Shown here: piece after piece, positions 55,755 through 64,000 of the stretch
Layout: each line of letters starts with the position of its first letter
Position numbering within the stretch: the first letter of the stretch is position 1
From: Doryteuthis pealeii
Lineage: Eukaryota; Mollusca; Cephalopoda; Myopsida; Loliginidae
Reading direction: 5' to 3'
DNA length: 64,000 nucleotides
NCBI GenBank assembly: GCA_023376005.1
Contig: CM042145.1
Span: forward strand, 13,042,454 to 13,106,453
Notes under the pieces: generated by a model
The model's input: the letters and a program-made list of their open reading frames with translations, nothing else
Told to the model about the DNA's origin: nothing
Database searches by the model: none
Made by a program: the position numbers and the translations under genes

Positions 55755-55850
55755 GGGACCCAGGTGGTTCAGATGTACTGTGAATTTGATTTTCACTGAG
55801 TGCTCTATACTTCTGGCCTTGTGCCAAACTAAGCTAAGCTTAGTACATAA
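55755..55850 (+). repeat. Possible third tRNA-like repeat, copy 2
   Basis: CCCAGGTGGTTCAGATG and GAATTTGATTTTCACTGAG resemble A and B boxes. It ends AACTAAGCTAAGCTTAG as at 28925-29045. Confidence 0.4.
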
Positions 55851-56384
55851 TAAATAAAAGGGATTCAACTCTTCTTCCACTTGGTCTATAGGACTAGTGC
55901 AGACCAGTTCAGCTCATTTCTATACATTTCAATATGGGATATTATATCGACTATTCCATCCACCATAATCTCTACACCAAACATGGTCAACCTTTTTCAA
56001 GAAGCAAGACCAAATGAGAAATGGCCGATCATCAGGCGGGCAACACTACTAAAAAAATTCAAGGTCATTTTACATTGAAGTTTATTAGTCATGCAGTTTA
56101 GTGTCATAATCAGACACCCTTTTGGAGGGTGGGGGTCTTACCCCTCAACCCATTTTTTTTTACAGAAGACCATACGTGTAAGCATCGACCTTAGAAATAG
56201 GGAAAAGTTGATTTTTTTTTTCTCTTCAGTAAATAGATCTTTTCTATAAAAAATTGAAGTCTTCAGTGGCCATTCCGAAAGTACCTTGGGATGCATTTGG
56301 CCAATGACTGCTTTACACTATGTCATAATTCTCTATATCTTTCTCATTTCACTCTTTTTACGATACCATGACAACAATGCATGG

Positions 56385-56675
56385 AGGTGTGCTTAGCATA
56401 ACAGTTATTGTCATAGGAAATGGAATCAACAATGTGAGTTCAGATCCTGGATGAGGTTGTTTGTATTTCACTTTGCACTAGTGCCCTTGGAAGAAGCATG
56501 AATCCAACAGTTCTCCCCACATCTATGGGTAAATAGTAGGACAAACTGGGTTACTTAGCTTTGGTAATGCCAACCAGTCTCAAAGTAAAACTCTGAATTC
56601 AAACCAGCTTTACTCCACTTCAAAATTGACCTTGTGTTACATCCTGCCCGTGGCAGAAGAATTGTTTAAATACAT
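56385..56675 (+). repeat. tRNA-derived SINE, family 2, copy 9
   Basis: It contains GTCATAGGAAATGGAATCAA, GTGAGTTCAGATCCTGG, CTATGGGTAAATAGTAGG, CTCTGAATTCAAACCAGC and TTGTGTTACATCCTGCCC. Confidence 0.8.
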
Positions 56676-57089
56676 ACAACACTGCTTTGATGTTTTAAAT
56701 ATGTATTTTATTTCAAACATATTTGTTGCATGGGAATTTATTTTTGTTTTTATATAATTGATTTTTCTTTAACATTGTGTTGTTGAATTTGTCCTTTATC
56801 ACATATTTTCATTTCATTTCTTCATCACATAACACTGAGTAAAAACTTGAAACTAATGTACAAAAACTTACATTGGAACAACAATAAATATTCAACTGAA
56901 CATGCATGGGCCTACATATCTGACTCACTAACTGGACAATATTCTTACATTGTGATCTCTTTCAACTTGATACCATTTCTACAACAACAGTATTTTCCAT
57001 TATGGCCTGAAAATAATCTGATAATTCTAAGATTGGTCTTTACTAAACTGTTGTGGACTAGCCTAGTTGGAAATTCCATAGTTAATTAT

Positions 57090-57420
57090 CTCCCCCTGCC
57101 ACTAGGGGGCGAATCGCCAACATCATATGTAGGCGCCAATACCAAAAACTTTACTTATCACGGAGCACCCACTGAGGGTAGTCGTGTAAATAGCGGTCCC
57201 TACACTTCATTCATCACTTAGCCCAAAAACAGGGCTTACTTCTAAGGACCGTTGACCTGGATGGAGGCATTTTTTCACAGCACAGTTTCGAAGGCACAAA
57301 AGCACACTATCGAAGGCTGAAGACCAAATAGTCTACTTGAAAAGGGCCCATTCACCGTCATTTAAAGAATTGTTAACCCGGGCGAGAAGCTTCTAAATAG
57401 CATCCCCCATCACTTATCAC
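57090..57420. other. GC-richer block of unknown nature
   Basis: From TCCCCCTGCCACTAGGGGGC to about CTTATCACTGCATCGG the base composition is clearly richer in G and C than the intron around it. There is no long ORF, no recognised RNA gene and no inverted terminal repeat that I can see. It could be part of an LTR or the 5' region of a retroelement. Confidence 0.3.
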
Positions 57421-58165
57421 TGCATCGGTTACCAGGAAGAAAGAAAAACATCCAAAGAAGCGTACTATCAACATTTCCTACCAACGAACAGAATACCCCT
57501 GTTATCACCATTACTCCAAGAAAATTACTTAACTCAGATAAGTCTTGTAGCAAATACCAATAGAATTTGCAACAAGTTCTTGTATTATTTGTCAATACAT
57601 GTATTAAATTTCCATTGTGTGTTTGGCTTCTTTGTCCGACAATTTGCCTACAACTACGGAGAATTAAGAGCTCCTTCGAAACCTGTAAATACTCTTAGCC
57701 TAGCGTACCTTGCATAGAGAGTGAATGCACTGATCCAAGACTATTTATAAACAGCTGTCTAAGAACATGGGGGAAATTACTGAGACTGCAAGGATTACAG
57801 AACCATTACGCGAACCGTTTACCTCAAGGTTGCGAGTTACTATACATCTGGTGCACATGTAGTTGAATGTACTAGTATACTGAATACTGTATGATTCAGT
57901 ATACAACAAACTTAGCTTAATCTGGCCCAAGGCCTCAATAATAGAGCATCCAGTGAGAACCAAATTCTACTAAACTATCAAATGAAATGAGTTTGCTAAC
58001 TACTGTGCTATGGCAGTGAGACCTAAATTCAAAGGAACATTTTGAGGGGAAAAAAAATCAGTTGAAGTAAATCCACAATAAAAATTGACAAATAAAAGAA
58101 ACAACAAAGAATGAGTATTTTTTTTTTTCTTTGTAGTTATAAAAAGTTTTAAAAATCCCAAGCAT

Positions 58166-58655
58166 AGCCCACCAATATATACAGCCGAACATGTCACATA
58201 CGCAGGCAGAATTCTAACAGGCCGATTCGTTTTATTGTCAATTTATGTCTGTTTCAAAAAATGTTAAAGCACAAACATTTGGCAAGATGAAACCGTAAGT
58301 CCTCCTCAAGATATACTGTTTTTCTGTAGTATCATCACTATCATTACCTACCATGACCAGGGAATACATTTCACATAAAAAAGGTTTTATTTTTTTCTGA
58401 TATAACCTGAAATCATAGATAAATTGTTGGTGTGTTTGTTTTGTATAACTGCATAATGTTTTTAAACTATTTTCTTTGTTAATTTGTTTACAATCTTTTA
58501 TTATTACATTTCTGAAGAAAAAAAGACAACCAGTTTGTATATTTTTGCATAGTTTTAACATTTTTCGAAAAAGACATAAATTGACTATAAAACAAATCGG
58601 CCTGTTAGAATTCTGCCTGCTTAAGTGACATGTTGGGCCGTATATATATTAGTGG
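58166..58655. mobile_element. Inverted-repeat element beside an NME8-like splice donor
   Basis: The left arm (to about 58265) and right arm (from about 58548) match as inverted copies: GCAGGCAGAATTCTAACAGG/CCTGTTAGAATTCTGCCTGC, ATTGTCAATTTATGTC/GACATAAATTGACTAT, AACATGTCAC/GTGACATGTT. The 280-base centre shows no known domain. It stops about 28 bases from the donor of exon 3. Confidence 0.75.
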
Positions 58656-58682
58656 GTCGTGTCCCAAGCTTGAAATACTTAC

Positions 58683-58775
58683 CTCTTCAGACAAGTGGCT
58701 ATAAAATTCTCGAGCTTCCTCTTCTGTCAAATGCCTTTCTTCCTGTGCAATAATCTCAATTCCATCTTCCTCCAT
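58683..58775 (-). CDS. NME8: NME8-like exon 3: NDK1
   Basis: 31 codons, phase 0 to phase 0: MEEDGIEIIAQEERHLTEEE and AREFYSHLSEE. The opening Met is internal, since the exon follows a TTTAAG acceptor and continues the KPD exon in frame. The donor is GTAAGT. Confidence 0.88.
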
Positions 58776-58904
58776 CTTAAATGTAAAACATGAAATTAAC
58801 CAATCAGCAAACTTATACAGATATTTAAAAAAAAGCAACCAATTAGATTTAATGTCATATATTTGAGAGTATTCACTTACCTGCCCTTTAACGATTAATC
58901 AATC

Positions 58905-59035
58905 AATTGATTGATTGATTTTAATGGCATGTCACCCTGTCTAGAGTTATTTTATGCCTAGAGTTTAGAGAATTGCGTTCATTGTATGTTTATATTTACA
59001 TTTTTGTGTAATTATTTCGTAAGAGTTTTTAACAG
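58905..59035 (+). repeat. Hairpin-headed repeat (family H), copy 6 (head only)
   Basis: TTTTAATGGCATGTCACCC, GTTATTTTATGCCTAGAG and TTATATTTACATTTTTGTG match the head and first body segment of the family. Confidence 0.6.
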
Positions 59036-59284
59036 TTATATGATATTATGTATTCCTATCTGATACTAATAATTATATGGTGTCAAGTAAGTATTTCTAT
59101 TTAATAGTCATTTGTTTTCATACAGTTATATAATTTTAATTAACTAATAATAATCCTTAGTAAACAATTACAGTCTCTAGCAACTACTCTTGATACAAAT
59201 AATTTACAGTTATATGATATCAAGTATTCCCATCTAATTTGCATAGTTGTATGGTTTCAAGTATTCTTATCTCACCATCATCAT

Positions 59285-59610
59285 CATCATCATCATCCTC
59301 AAGTTGTTCTGACAGCATTGATTCCCATGATTCTCTCTTGCCACCCATCCCTATCATCCATTGCTCCTGGTAAGTCTTATGCATGGCATCCTGTATCCAT
59401 ACAGAACTAATGAATGTAAGTTTTTACTGGTCAGCCAACACTGGTGTGTCCATATGTAGGTGTCCACAGGAGAATGTCACATATGAGTTCGTCCTTACTT
59501 CTCCAACAGTGTCTAGCATGTCTTGTTTGTCTTATTTGGATGGTTTATGTGATAGGAGGTAAGTGGCCATACAGCTGCTTTTTTGCAGGGTGTTGCTTCC
59601 AGGATTTGTT
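59285..59610 (-). pseudogene. LINE-related coding remnant C
   Basis: One minus-strand frame with several stops reads KQLYGHLPPIT, TIQIRQTRHARHCWRSKDEL, DILLWTPTYGHTSVG and DLPGAMDDRDGWQERI. I recognise this as a C-terminal stretch common in retrotransposon-derived proteins of molluscs and insects; this is from memory. A (GAT)n run adjoins it. It lies in sense with the NME8-like transcript, in intron 2. Confidence 0.55.
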
Positions 59611-59782
59611 CAAGTCCAAGTGATATAGCCATATAGTATCACTGACACGTTAGAGTTATTGATCTTTAATATCATTGTTTTATTCTTCAATGTATTAAAA
59701 TCCATCCTATGAATTATTTTATGTTATGGTTGCCAATTAAAATATAATTATAATAAGTGTAATATTTTTATATGTGCTTTTA

Positions 59783-59854
59783 TTTAATTTTGTTAGTCTT
59801 TCTAATTTAATATATTTTATTACATTAAAACCGGAGGGTGCATATTCTTGCTAG
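59783..59854 (+). repeat. Helitron-like 3' terminus
   Basis: CTTTCTAATTTAATATATTT, ACATTAAAAC and GGGTGCATATTCTTGCTAG match the last 80 bases of the element at 6065-6702, ending CTAG before T. The terminal hairpin is eroded. No 5' end of the family is seen close by. Confidence 0.5.
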
Positions 59855-60056
59855 TTATTATAATATATTCAGATGCATCTTTTGTTTCAGATGATATAAA
59901 GGTGGATACAAGCAATTTTGTGATATTATTTTTAAACAGGACCTCAAAACAGCTGAAGCTGATGACTTTAGAATTTGGGAAGTTGAAGGAAATGAAATAT
60001 CTAACTATACTGCCCAAAACTGATTGAAGAATTTTACGTATGGCAAACAGGGACTG

Positions 60057-60119
60057 TTTTGTTCCATTTCTGTCCTTTATTTCTAGGGACTAGAAATAAA
60101 GGACAGAAATGGAACAAAA
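60057..60119. repeat. Perfect inverted repeat, 30-bp arms
   Basis: The left arm 60057-60086 (TTTTGTTCCATTTCTGTCC..) and right arm 60090-60119 are exact inverted copies around a 3-base centre GGA. It lies in NME8-like intron 2. Confidence 0.92.
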
Positions 60120-61176
60120 GTTAGAAGAAAAAATTAACAGCAGTCATAAATGGATAGAGTTGTCAGGCAATTGGACAGTGTCTAAGGACCCAAGGACCTG
60201 AGAGAACCAAGTAGCAAAAGTCTTATTTTTGAAGTGGCCTTAAATGAATCAATGTTTTATAACTAAAACACAACAGATCCATTCAGTTCTGTTAATATAG
60301 CCAGATAGATATGTTTATAGTACTACTCTATAATCCTGGAAATAAACACAATAAATTTCTGTATAATTGAGACACAGAGCTTTTGACACAAATATCTGAT
60401 TTAGATTGTACATATCTGTATGGGATGGGTTTATGGGTCAATAACCCGTTTTACTCAGGGTACCAAATCATTGTCAGTCAGTTCCTATTATCAGAACTTG
60501 AGAATCATTGAAAGATACTATAAATAGAGCATTATATATAATCTTTAAAAGAATAACATACAGGAACTCTCAAGATTATTGACACTCTCTTCTGATTATA
60601 TACACAATACTTTTCCTTCTGTAAAATCTTTAAAAGTGTAATATCCAAATATTACACTTTATCCAATGTGTTGACATTATATCTGAACAGTTGTCCACTT
60701 AAGTCTGAAACGGCACAAATAGACAATTTGTATGAGTTGTAATGAGCAGTTGTCCCCCAAAAAATGCCCTTGTAAAATATGCATCTTTTCAGCTGGCAAA
60801 CATGATATACAGATCTATGATCTGTAGGTTTTGAAGGTTGACAAATATGTAAAAAAAACTCAGTGTTAAGATGGTAGGAAGACTGTATTACATCAATCTT
60901 TCAAGTGAAGAAGACATGCCTTGAAAATCATCATTTAAAATCCTAGTGTTAACAAGAGTTGAAACATTAATTTCAAACTCAAGAGACCAATATAATAAAG
61001 TAATGCATTCATTGAAAAAAAAAAAAAAGAAACATATACTGCTCTAAATTTGAATATTTAGAAAGAGTTTGCCTACCAAATTCTACCAAATTTAGTATGC
61101 ATTCTTATTGAAACCCAAGAGAATAACTTTTAAAAAATATGTCTGTCATTGAGAACAATCCCTAAACAATACTTAC

Positions 61177-61256
61177 CTGTTGAATAATTTCATCTACTTT
61201 TCCTTCTTGAACCATATCTGGCTTGATGATAGCAACAGTTACTTCTTTGTTTTCTT
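61177..61256 (-). CDS. NME8: NME8-like exon 2: NDK1 start with KPD
   Basis: Phase 1 to phase 0. It encodes ENKEVTVAIIKPDMVQEGKV and DEIIQQ. IIKPD is the first-strand active-site loop of NDK1, with the conserved Lys. The acceptor is TATTGTAG and the donor GTAAGT. Confidence 0.9.
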
Positions 61257-61519
61257 CTACAATACAACAAAATCAAAAAAATTTCTAAAAACAGTTATGC
61301 TGTTTTTGGGATAGGGGAATCCTAGGATTTAAGAAATTATGAATAAATTTAAAGTTGATAATGTTTGGTTTTATTGATTAAAAAAAACACCTACCAAATC
61401 TTTAAAAATCTTCAAATTAATCTCCTTATTCTATATATGATTAGAATTATTGTCTTCATTTTTGTTCTTATAAGTACAATGCTTTGGTCAATATATTTAG
61501 TCTTCACCAGAACTATATT

Positions 61520-61815
61520 GGTGGACTGATTTTAATGGTATGTCAACCCATCTAGGGTTATTTTATGCTTAGATGTTAGGGAATTACATTCATTGTACAT
61601 TAATATTCACATTTTTTGTGTAGTTGTTTCATCAAAAAGTGGTCTCATCAAAAACAAATATTTTTAAAAGATGTGATCCTACAGAAACTACCATCTGGTC
61701 AGAGGGGACCTGAGAGTAAATGGAAATAAAGGGAGTACTCAACACTTCCCAGATATTCAGAACTGGAGCTCACCATCAGATGCAGTTTAGTGTCATACTC
61801 AGAACACTCCTTTTT
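61520..61815 (+). repeat. Hairpin-headed repeat (family H), copy 7
   Basis: The head TTTTAATGGTATGTCAACCC and GGGTTATTTTATGCTTAG is followed by the body blocks CAGAGGGGACCTGAGAG, GAGCTCACCATCAGATGC and TTTAGTGTCATACTCAGAAC. Confidence 0.65.
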
Positions 61816-62275
61816 TGCAGGGAGGTGTCTTACTCTGTTACAGGGGATACAGTCAGTGTATTGTCACTTCCACTGACAGGGCAGGACTATATTGGATCGA
61901 TTCTTCAGAATTGACTTCTTTCTTCTACTAAAAGACCTCAACACACAATCCTTTGATTCTGTTAAACTAGTATGTTTGAAATTAAAGAAATAAAGAAAAA
62001 ACTGAAAAAACTGGGAAAAAAAATACTGAGCTAAATACATTCTTTGACCTTTTTCTAGTGTATCAACCAAAACATTGTCTTAAGAATAACAAAGAAAACA
62101 ATATGAAAAACAAATGGAATGATGAAAACACTTAATTTGTGAACTTCAGAAAACAACAATCAATTTATCAAAGAAGAGAAAGATGTTCAGTCTATAGTAT
62201 TAAAAAGAAAAAGACAAACAAAAGACAGAATATTTTCATATTATTAAGTCAGTGGGATCAATACTTGATACTTAC

Positions 62276-62297
62276 CATCTGTTTTTATGGCTACTGT
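62276..62297 (-). CDS. NME8: NME8-like 22-nt microexon
   Basis: Between the acceptor AAATTACAG and the donor GTAAGT lie 22 bases encoding TVAIKTD plus one base that completes Glu with the next exon. The frame is the only open one compatible with exon 2. It would lie in the linker between the upstream thioredoxin domain and NDK1. Inference from splice signals and phase; transcript evidence is needed. Confidence 0.55.
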
Positions 62298-62929
62298 CTG
62301 TAATTTAAATTAAAACTTGGAAATGATAGAATATATTCTAATTATTATTTGAATACAAAAAAGACATCTTTAAGGTTTGATGAAATCAGAGCAATTTCAA
62401 ATAAACATCAAAATATAAACAAAACTACTTTGATTCCTGTACTGTAAAAGAGATTATTTTTTACAAGAATTTACTAAGCACAGCTTATTCTAGCCAGAGT
62501 CATAAATGTGGGACTTCTAGTGAAGATCAAACTTATTAAAGTACTAATGGTCTGCAAGACTAAATCACTTGCCTCATGACAAGTATTTCTCCATAAAAAG
62601 AAAATTATATATCATATATACAAACTCTATTCTATACTTGGTCATTTTCTTATTTCTTTATTTGTATTAAACAGTGAGGGAGTTAGACATATATTTTTAC
62701 AAGCAGCCATTTTTCACTTTAAAATTCAAAATTTATGAGGAAATGGAGCAGCTGAATTAGAGATTCCTTAAAAGAAATTCTAAAAGTTGTTTTGTTGTTT
62801 TAAAGAAAAATGCTGTCATTTTAAGTAAAATACTCAAGTGATTACTCTTCATCATAAAAGTCAGATTAAACAATTGTTGATTTTTAAAACCAATAAAGTT
62901 CATTTCTGCTCATCAGTAAATTTCATATT

Positions 62930-63200
62930 GGAATCGTTGTGTATATAACAATAAAGATGAGAACAACAGTCTGAAAAATCTAAATAAATCAAATTATCAA
63001 GCCCCTTCTAAAAAATTCAGACACATTGAATTTTCTCTGAATTTTTGAGATGAGGCTTGATAATTAGTATTATTTGTATTATTCGGACTATTGTCCTCAT
63101 CTTCATTGTTATCTGTACAATGTTTTGGTCAATGTGCCCTCCGGCCTTCTTCAAGTATTTCTTGTTGGACTCGGGAACCTTCTTGAACTTGGGAACCTTC
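62930..63200. repeat. Foldback repeat with hammerhead-like core, copy 6 (outer ends facing)
   Basis: The arms are arranged the other way round: a right arm (AACAATAAAGATGAGAACAA .. AAAAAATTCAG, 62945-63020) is followed by a left arm (CTGAATTTTTGAGATGAGG .. CGGCCTTCTTCAAG, 63038-63155). Three short direct repeats of CTCGGGAACCTTCTTG type follow at 63168-63228. Confidence 0.75.
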
Positions 63201-63304
63201 TTTTCAAACTCGGGAACTTTCTTGAATTTTAGTTTGTACAGTTATTTCTCTCTTTTTTCTATTTTTTAATACATTATCTTTTTTTGTTTCTATTTTAAAT
63301 TGAT

Positions 63305-63590
63305 TAATTGATTTTTAATGGCATGTCAACCTTTCTTCATGTCTAGAGATTAGGGAATTACATTGTACATTCATATTTACATTTTTTGTGTAGTTGTTTC
63401 TTAAGATATTTTTTTGTACATGGTCCAATCTAATATGAATAATTTTTAAAGATCTATTTGACCCATAGATGGGACCCTAACTGGTACTACCACTCCAAGT
63501 CAGAGTGGACTTAGGAGTAACAGCAATGCAGTGGGTACTCTACACTGCCCACTATCAGACACAGTTTAATGTCATGGCCAGGACACTTAT
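63305..63590 (+). repeat. Hairpin-headed repeat (family H), copy 8
   Basis: It contains TTTTTAATGGCATGTCAACC, GGAATTACATTGTACATTC, GACCCATAGATGGGACCC, TACTACCACTCCAAGTCAG and CAGTTTAATGTCATGGCC. Confidence 0.65.
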
Positions 63591-64000
63591 ATTTCAGAGT
63601 TTCAACCTCAATTGAATATTTCACTGCATAAAATACCAGTAAAAAGAATTAAATCTTTTAAAAATTTGATTGTTTTTTTTCAACAAAAAAAAAAAAAAAA
63701 AAATTGAGTAAATTTTGTCAACCAAATCCTTTTAGTCAAAGGTTAGATTATTTCTTTTTCTTAGCTATAGTCTCATATCCATTATGATCCATTGGAACAT
63801 TTGGGTTTTTTTATCAAATGACTGTATAATAATTACTTTTTTCTAAAAAGGTGTAAATCAATGTAGATATTTCAAGAGAATGCATTGTTCTATGTATGTC
63901 AATTCATTGTAACTAAAAAGGCAAACTAAATTCATGATTGCTACACACAAAAGCACACGAAAAGCAGTGACAACAATGAAAATATTGGTGCAAAAGATTG

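Larger units (their letters stand above)
34555..62297 (-). other. NME8: NME8/TXNDC3-like gene span (3' part, 13 coding exons)
   Basis: Thirteen minus-strand exons join in phase to encode three tandem nucleoside diphosphate kinase (NDK) domains followed by an Ala/Glu/Thr-rich acidic tail. This order, without the N-terminal thioredoxin part that must lie past 64000, matches NME8/TXNDC3 and the IC1-type outer-arm dynein intermediate chains of sea urchin and Ciona. Those proteins act in motile cilia and sperm flagella. All three domains keep the histidine of the NxxHG motif, but only NDK1 has the canonical HGSD and NDK2 has RPD in place of KPD. Every intron is GT-AG. NME9/TXNDC6 is less likely because it has fewer NDK domains. 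The terminal exon has frame breaks. Expression in testis or ciliated tissue is expected from the family, not shown here. Confidence 0.88.
62298..64000 (-). other. NME8-like upstream intron (5' exons outside window)
   Basis: No further exon of the thioredoxin part was found. The stretch holds a foldback copy (62930-63200), family H copy 8 (63305-63590) and a poly-A tract at 63686-63703. The remainder is AT-rich. Confidence 0.55.

Noticed and set aside
56847..57221. 124-residue plus-strand ORF
   Set aside because: It has no recognisable domain, crosses from AT-rich intron into the unassigned GC-richer block, and has no start or splice context.
63745..63800. Minus-strand peptide ending DHNGYETIAKKKK before a stop, as a gene end or first exon
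   Set aside because: There is an in-frame stop just upstream, no acceptor, and no match to the thioredoxin part expected there.

Overview
The window is nuclear DNA of a metazoan. It is AT-rich, full of microsatellites and dispersed repeats, and carries parts of two spliced genes. The repeat content (tRNA-derived SINEs, many foldback elements, long TA and T tracts, a TTAGGG-type telomere-like tract) fits a mollusc, most likely a cephalopod such as an octopus. That assignment is inference from gene and repeat style, not a database match.

The left third (1-23083, + strand) holds the last eleven coding exons of DIP2, the disco-interacting protein 2 orthologue. They give about 506 residues, from inside the second adenylate-forming (AMP-binding/FAAL-like) domain to the conserved C-terminus and stop. 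Exons 1-9 are packed into about 7.1 kb. A 13.3-kb repeat-filled intron then precedes the last two exons. The region after the stop is a long, low-complexity 3' flank with no clear cleavage site.

The right half (34555-62297, - strand) holds thirteen coding exons of an NME8/TXNDC3-type gene (thioredoxin plus three NDK domains; the IC1-type outer-arm dynein intermediate chain of sea urchin and Ciona). The exons encode three consecutive nucleoside diphosphate kinase domains and an Ala/Glu/Thr-rich acidic tail. The thioredoxin part and 5' end must lie beyond 64000. NDK2 and NDK3 share intron positions and phases, and two exon pairs have the same length (145 and 108 nt), which points to tandem domain duplication. 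The last exon contains frame breaks. The two genes are convergent, with their stop codons about 11.5 kb apart. Their functions are unrelated (lipid metabolism/neurite biology versus axonemal dynein), so no joint pathway is suggested.

Much of the remaining sequence is mobile or repetitive: two clear tRNA-derived SINE families and a weak third, a non-autonomous Helitron, mariner-like and 8-bp-TSD MITEs, LINE 3'-end remnants, an LTR-like block with a reiterated primer-binding-site-like motif, a hairpin-headed repeat family, and a foldback family whose arms carry a hammerhead-ribozyme-like core. The most unusual items are a 70-bp-arm palindrome with telomeric repeats in its loop, the hammerhead-like foldbacks, a SINE interrupted by a 193-bp element flanked by an exact 8-bp duplication, and the broken acidic-tail exon. 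I saw no cellular tRNA or rRNA gene, CRISPR array, or promoter of either gene.
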